Assembly (NCBI RefSeq): GCF_000715075.1
Contig: NC_134084.1
Span: 1,986,501-2,050,500 of the forward strand
Direction of reading: 5' to 3'
Length of the DNA: 64,000 nt
From: Nicotiana tabacum
Taxonomy: Eukaryota > Streptophyta > Magnoliopsida > Solanales > Solanaceae
The notes under the pieces are model-generated. The model was given only the letters and a program-made list of their open reading frames with translations, was not told the origin of the DNA and searched no databases. A program made the translations under genes and the position numbers. Of the stretch, positions 58,986-64,000 are shown in pieces; positions within the stretch are counted from its first letter, which is position 1; every line of letters starts with the position of its first letter.

Positions 58986-61411
58986 TAAGTTAAAATATAA
59001 AATAAAAATAAAATTTACTTAAGATATTAAGGATTTATTGAGTTTAAAAATTAAATAATTTCAAGCAGCAAAATAAGATCTTACATAAAGTATACAAATT
59101 ATTGATAAGGTAAGAGAAAAATTAAATAATTAACAAAAGATATTTTAATAACAAGAATAATAAATTCATATTAATACTGATAAATCGTGCAAACGAATAT
59201 TTTATAAATAAATATTACTAAAATATTTAGATATAATGTGTTCGAACAATTAAGAAAATATTTTTCTATGATTATATTTGAATTAAGTTCAGTTAGTTTA
59301 AATATGAAAGCATAACATAATTTTTTGAAAATATAGTCCAAATAAAAAAATAGAATTACAAAATATATTTGAATTTGAGATGAGAAAGTTTTTAAATGTT
59401 TATCTATATTATATTAGAATGAGTGTAGTAAAAATAGATACTAAATTCAAACATGCTAATAAAAATTCACATGACAATGTAATAATATTAGGTATTGAAT
59501 AATATAAAATCAAAAATAAAGAATAAATAGAGAAAAAATAAAAATTCAGATTTTTTATCATAGGAAAAAGGGTAAAACTTATTTAAATTTGAGATGAAAA
59601 AGTTTTTTATATTATACTAAGAAAAGTTATAATATAAGTCCACATAACTCAAGTCTAATAGTTAAAATCAAAAACTAAAAAAATTGAACAATAAAAATAA
59701 ATTAGAGATAATGTAAGGACATTTATAAATCATAAGTTTAGAAAATAAAATAAAATAAATATACAATACTTTAAAATATTATTAAATTTTAAATAATTTA
59801 AAATTTTTGAGCAATGTTTTTTTTTAAAAATAAATATTTATTTCATAATTAAAAAATTATATATTTATCTTATATTATTACAGAAAAGTAGTTGATAATG
59901 ATATTAAATAAATTTACAAGTTAACGAAAAGCCACATAAAATGTAATAAGACTATATATTAGATTAAAAAATAGCAAAATTATGTTAAATTATTAGAAAT
60001 TTACTATTAGAAATTAAAAGAAAAGACTATTTGAATTTGAGATTAGAAAGTTCTTAAAACTATGATATGAATGCTCAAATTATGGATAATACCACGAAAT
60101 TGAAGTCTTACTTATTAAAAATAAAAAAATTATAAAAAAATTAAAATTTTTAAATTACAAAATAAATTTCTAATATAGGTAATTTTACAAAACATAAATT
60201 TTTATCTTAAAACTAAAAAAGAAAGAAAATTTATGTAAAGAACTAAAATGACAGTAAAATATTATAACAACATTTAGATATAATATGTTCAAACAATTAA
60301 GAAAATATTTTTCCATGATTAATATCTGAATCGAGTGCAGTTAGTTTGAGTTTGAATGCATAGCATAATTATTTTAAAATGCGGTCCATTTTAGAAAATA
60401 GAATGATTAGAATTATTTGAATTTGAGATGAGATTATTTTTTTGTTTTTTAAAATATTACTTAAAGTACTAAAATGACAGTAAAAATATTACTACAATAT
60501 TTAGAAGTAATGTGTTCAAACAATTAAGAAATTTTTTTCTATGATTAAATAAAATTTTAAAAATACAAAATAAATTTCTAATATTGGTAATCTTACTAAT
60601 GAAAATTAAAAATTAAATTGTATCTTATAGCTAAAAAAGAAAGAAAATTTAACTGCATCTAATACAAAATTAATTATAAGAGAACTCAATACATTTGGAA
60701 CATGATAATCAAATAACTTATGTATTAATATTTTAGACTAATTAAAAGTTACAATTTAAAACAAAATATGACATTATTTTCGCTCTAGGTAAAATATTAA
60801 TATAAAAGCTAATTAACATTTGTAGTAGGGAAGAGAATGTACATAAAAAAAATAGAGGTAGTATGAAGATACTTATACTTTAAATTAATTTAAAAATAGA
60901 TAAAATAAAATAATTAAATTATATTTAAAATATTACTTATTAATTTAAATAATTAAAATATTATGATTAAATATTAAATAATATAATAACTATAAGAAAA
61001 GAACAAAAAAAAAAGAATTTATGTAAAAGTGATATGATGAATAAGATATATTTGACTTTCAAATAAAAATAAAGTGATAATAATAATTTTGTTAAGATAA
61101 TATGATCTAATATGCTCGAACAAGATAGATCACAATATGACATATTTAGTATTCTTTAATATCGACAGTGGAACGAAATACAAGTACCAAAATCAAGAGG
61201 TTAGGTTGTTACAAATATATATTAAAAAGATTGGTTGTTCACTACGAGATTTGAACAATAATTTCATATAATGTTTCATAATTAAATTCTCATGTTATAT
61301 AATTTTTATCTGAGCGGTTTATATTTTAAGGTTATTTGTACATGATTCAAACAACATACATCGCAATTTGAAATGATTTATCCGTGCATCGCGCGGGTAC
61401 TGATACTAGTT
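58986..61411 (+). mobile_element. AT-rich Helitron-like tract with 3' terminus
   Basis: The end (61382-61411) shows a hairpin CCGTGC/GCGCGG, then GTACTGATACTAGT with T next, matching the Helitron 3' rule (hairpin shortly before CTRRT, host T). The preceding 2.4 kb are very AT-rich with internal repeats (TTTAGATATAATGTGTTCGA near 59229, and related at 60270 and 60500). The 5' TC end was not located, so the left border is a guess. No Rep/helicase coding sequence. Confidence 0.5.
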
Positions 61412-61439
61412 TAGAATGAAAAAGAAATATTAACAAAAA

Positions 61440-61630
61440 AAAGGTAAGGTGTGAGTTATTTAATTACGTGACATTTTTTATTGTGGGATTCTTTGCCACA
61501 GTGGACAACTGTTAGATTTGGGGGTATTTTTGCATACTTTCTTAACGGTATAGACTTATTTGGACCGATAGTAGAACTAGGTATAAACGTGAATAATTTA
61601 TTAAAATAAGATAAATCTGGCCTTTTCCCC
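61440..61630. repeat. Right TIR of the split MULE
   Basis: Inverted copy of 14209-14338 plus 58418-58470. Followed by the 9-bp target duplicate TATTAACAA. Confidence 0.8.
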
Positions 61631-61807
61631 TATTAACAAACACAAGTGTGATACATCATTTTCAAACATTTATACTAGCGCCATATGCTACCTTAATTGT
61701 ACACTAAAATTAGCACGTACACCTTTAACAGAAGAGTACATTAGTTATGTTATTATTGTTATTGTAGTAGTACTAATATTTTTTTGAAACAAAATTTCTA
61801 AGACACT

Positions 61808-62310
61808 TATTCTTTATTCTTTTTCTCTCTTACTTTCTCGAACATATGAATATCTTGTCCTCCACCGTTAGAACAACCTTAACCACTAAACCCATGGAAG
61901 AATTGGGTATCTAAGACTTTGCGGCAACACCTTAAACCATTGTCCTCCACCTTGAACCACTAACCTTCCACCGCCATTTTCACTCTGTTGTCTTTCTATC
62001 AAGGGAAACAAAGTTGACCAAAAATCAAAGGCCAAAACGCATAGCAACAGGGGGCCGGAACCGAAAAAAGACAAAGTCAAAGGGGAAGATATCAAGATGC
62101 TGCTACCAATAGCGACAAATGCCGGAGCAACTTCCGGCAATATAATGATGGTGGAGCCACTTCCATCCCGTCTTTCTGATTTTTGTAAAGATCTATGTGT
62201 GTATGTGTTTTCCCAATCTACTATTTTTGGGGCAAATGGTGCTCGCCGACGTTTTGATTTTTTACGAGGATCTGAATATGGATAGGCAAAGAAGGTAAGT
62301 CGTGGTTAAA
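61808..62310. repeat. MULE interior segment, copy 2
   Basis: Second copy of 58480-58985. Together with 63010-63370 (copy of 61440-61800) it shows that a block of interior, right TIR and about 170 bp of flank was duplicated in tandem. Confidence 0.8.
61886..62140 (-). CDS. Hypothetical 84-aa frame in MULE segment, copy 2
   Basis: Same frame as 58559-58813 with MPEVAPAFVAIGSS at the start. Unknown function; weak case for a gene. Confidence 0.15.
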   Translation of the reverse strand: MPEVAPAFVAIGSSILISSPLTLSFFGSGPLLLCVLAFDFWSTLFPLIERQQSENGGGRLVVQGGGQWFKVLPQSLRYPILPWV

Positions 62311-62365
62311 GAGGTTTTGAGTCTTGTGGCTTCCGGCAGTGTTCAGACGGATTTGATTTTGCTAG

Positions 62366-62884
62366 CGTTTGTCCATAGATTCCCAAATTGATTTTGAAAA
62401 ATCTGTGATTTGGGTGAAGTTTAGTTTGAAGATGAAAATGTGTTTGGACATCAGCTTTCAACACATATTTCCCAAATTTATTTTGAAAAAATATGAAACA
62501 TGACTTATACCCACAAGTTATAAAAACTATCAACGAATACCCAATAGTACCATTATCAATAACATTCATTATATTATCACAAACCATAGTCCCGAACATA
62601 AATAAATTTGGTTCAAAATTATCATTTTTATAATGAACTATATGATACACTATCAGATGACCGAAAAGACGAAGCAACATTGTTACAAAATAATAAATGG
62701 TGTGCTCTTTTATAAAATATAAAAGTTGGGACATTTTAAAAAAATATAATACTGATATTTTAGCCCAAAATCAGCGTAGGTTTTGGGATTTGAGATTTTG
62801 CCAAAATGTAGGCAAAATCTATGGCCAAATATATGTTTGCCAAATAAAACCCAAATTTATTTTGGCAAAATCTATGGTGAAACG
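62366..62884. mobile_element. MITE with CGTTTGTCCATAGATT ends
   Basis: Left end GCGTTTGTCCATAGATTC and right end AATCTATGGTGAAACG are imperfect inverted repeats. Inside, CCAAATTTATTTTG-like blocks recur in both directions. No coding potential is trusted. Confidence 0.45.
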
Positions 62885-63009
62885 GGTTCTTTTTTTGTGG
62901 TGGATATTTTTTGGTAGGTGGCAGGAAGATATAGTAGCAGGGAGAGAGATTGTTTATAGAGGTTAGCTGGACAGTTGATATCGCCGGCTCCGGCAAATGC
63001 TAAAGAAGA

Positions 63010-63370
63010 GAGGGTAAGGTGTGGGTTATTTAATTACGTGACATTTTTTATTGTGGGATCCTTTGCCACAGTGGACAACCGTTAAGTTTGGGGGTATTTT
63101 TGTATACTTTCTTAACGGTAGAGACTTATTTGGACCGATAGTAGAACTAGGTATAAACATGGATAATTTATTAAAATAAGATAAATCTGGCCTTTTTCCC
63201 TATTAACAAACACAAGTGTGATACATCATTTTCAAACATTTATACTAGCACCATATGCTACTTAATTGTACACTAAAATTAGCACGTACACCTTCATCAG
63301 AAGAGTACACTAGTTATGTTATTATTGTTATTGTAGTAGTACTAATATTTTTTAGAAACAAAATTTCTAG
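63010..63370. repeat. Duplicated MULE right TIR and flank
   Basis: Direct copy of 61440-61800 including the TATTAACAA that follows the TIR and the downstream ACACAAGTGTGATACATCAT. Since the flank is copied too, it arose by duplication rather than transposition. Confidence 0.8.
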
Positions 63371-63612
63371 CGGAAAAAGTCAACTTTTCAAAAGATGAGG
63401 TACCTAAATGCTACTTAAATAAACATCTTGGGTGGCTAAGGAAATTCTGATAAAACACGGGGTAGATAGATCGGACATATGATTCAATTTTTTAAGACTT
63501 GACTGTATTCTTACCTGTCCTCGTCTTCTTCTTCTTCAGAAAACTCCTCTGTAAACCTGAAATTGCCTTACTTCGTTGACCCGAATTTGATCCAAAATCC
63601 AGATCCGAGAAA
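63371..63612 (+). promoter_or_regulatory. Upstream region and 5' UTR of the V-ATPase E gene
   Basis: About 240 bp between the last repeat and the start codon. The 63500-63612 part is CT-rich (CCTCGTCTTCTTCTTCTTCA), typical of a plant 5' UTR. No clear TATA box chosen. Confidence 0.35.
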
Positions 63613-63714
63613 ATGAACGACGCAGATGTCTCAAAGCAGATCCAGCAAATGGTCCGATTCATTCGCCAGGAAGCTGAAGAAAAAGCCAATGAGATTTCTG
63701 TTTCCGCTGAAGAA
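63613..63714 (+). CDS. VHA-E: V-type proton ATPase subunit E, exon 1 (partial gene)
   Basis: ATG at 63613 opens MNDADVSKQIQQMVRFIRQE, then AEEKANEISVSAEE, ending at GAA with a GTAATC donor at 63715 (34 codons, phase 0). This N-terminus is characteristic of plant V-ATPase subunit E, a peripheral-stalk subunit that holds the V1 head to the V0 ring on vacuole and endomembranes. The exon is the start of the long N-terminal helix. The remaining exons lie beyond the window. A CT-rich leader precedes the ATG. Confidence 0.9.
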
Positions 63715-63785
63715 GTAATCCCTATTTATTTTTATTATATAAAATCAAATTTTATTGAATTTAATCATTTCTGTATCTCGTAATT

Positions 63786-64000
63786 GTTCCGAGTCCGAGG
63801 CGGATCCAGAATTTAAATTCAGTTATTATGAATAGTGCTGCATTCACTAATATTTGTTATAATAGATATAAATTTGTACTTTTCAAAATTCAATTGTATA
63901 TAAAGTTCGAGTCTAACAATTTTAAGTGAAAACTTTCTATTTTCTGCATCTAGCATTGTTCTGAGCTAGAGGCGGATCCGAAATTTAAATTAGTTAGTAC
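63786..64000. repeat. Two hAT-type ends in V-ATPase E intron 1
   Basis: GAGGCGGATCCAGAATTTAA at 63796 and AGAGGCGGATCCGAAATTTA at 63969 are direct copies of the terminal repeat of the 3246-3624 family. Both are preceded by TTGTTC(C/T)GAG, so this is a tandem duplication of an element end. Cut by the window edge. Confidence 0.5.

Larger units (their letters stand above)
14209..61630. mobile_element. Mutator-like element split by retrotransposon A
   Basis: The outer ends are inverted (GGAAAAAAGGTTAGATTTGT at 14209; the complementary AGATAAATCTGGCCTTTTCC ends at 61629). They are flanked by a perfect 9-bp duplication TATTAACAA (14200-14208 and 61631-61639), the Mutator target length. The terminal repeats are about 190 bp. 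Element A (14339-58412) interrupts the left repeat. Removing A leaves about 3.3 kb: left TIR, a duplicated unique-looking segment (58480-58985), an AT-rich Helitron-like tract and the right TIR. No transposase is visible, so it is non-autonomous, possibly a gene-fragment-carrying (Pack-MULE) type. Confidence 0.75.

Overview
The window is nuclear DNA of a flowering plant, almost certainly Solanaceae and probably Nicotiana-like. The evidence is tRNA-derived SINEs of the SolS/TS type, many small hAT and Stowaway-like elements, giant Ogre/Tat-type Ty3-gypsy retrotransposons, and two conserved intron-containing host genes. Most of the 64 kb is nested mobile DNA.

Host genes. (1) A complete ubiquitin-conjugating enzyme E2 (148 aa, four coding exons, minus strand, 12988 down to 7027). 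(2) An initiator tRNA-Met (13363-13434, plus strand), divergent from the E2 gene. (3) The first exon of V-type proton ATPase subunit E (63613-63714, plus strand), which runs off the right edge.

Layout. 1-6.7 kb: MITEs, a SINE, a Mutator-like TIR element and nested hAT-type elements. 7-13.2 kb: the E2 gene, whose 3.7-kb first coding intron holds an 810-bp hAT element, a smaller hAT element and duplicated SINE tails. 13.3-14.1 kb: the tRNA and two TS SINEs. 14209-61630: a Mutator-like element (9-bp TSD TATTAACAA) whose left TIR is split by a 44-kb LTR retrotransposon, element A (14339-58412, plus strand, TSD TTGTC). A has no intact genes. It is a mosaic of leader, telobox-rich minisatellites, 3' UTRs, an extra LTR (D) and inverted LTR/gag scraps. 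Inside it sits element B (27277-50192, minus strand, TSD CCGGG), a 22.9-kb Ogre-like retrotransposon. B has near-identical 4.27-kb LTRs, a PBS, an extra ORF1, gag-protease, a predicted intron, RT-RNaseH-integrase, a 28-unit 41-bp minisatellite and a PPT. 58.4-63.4 kb: the MULE interior and right TIR with a tandem duplication, an AT-rich Helitron-like tract and a MITE.

How it works together. B looks able to encode all retrotransposition proteins. A keeps the matching cis signals (LTR termini, PBS, PPT) but no proteins, so it fits a non-autonomous partner. The least expected observation is a set of RNA-like stem-loop motifs in the untranslated parts of A, B and D. One occurs six times and one as triple hairpins in three places. 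Their stems are kept by compensating base changes while the sequence differs, which suggests conserved RNA structure between and after the ORFs.
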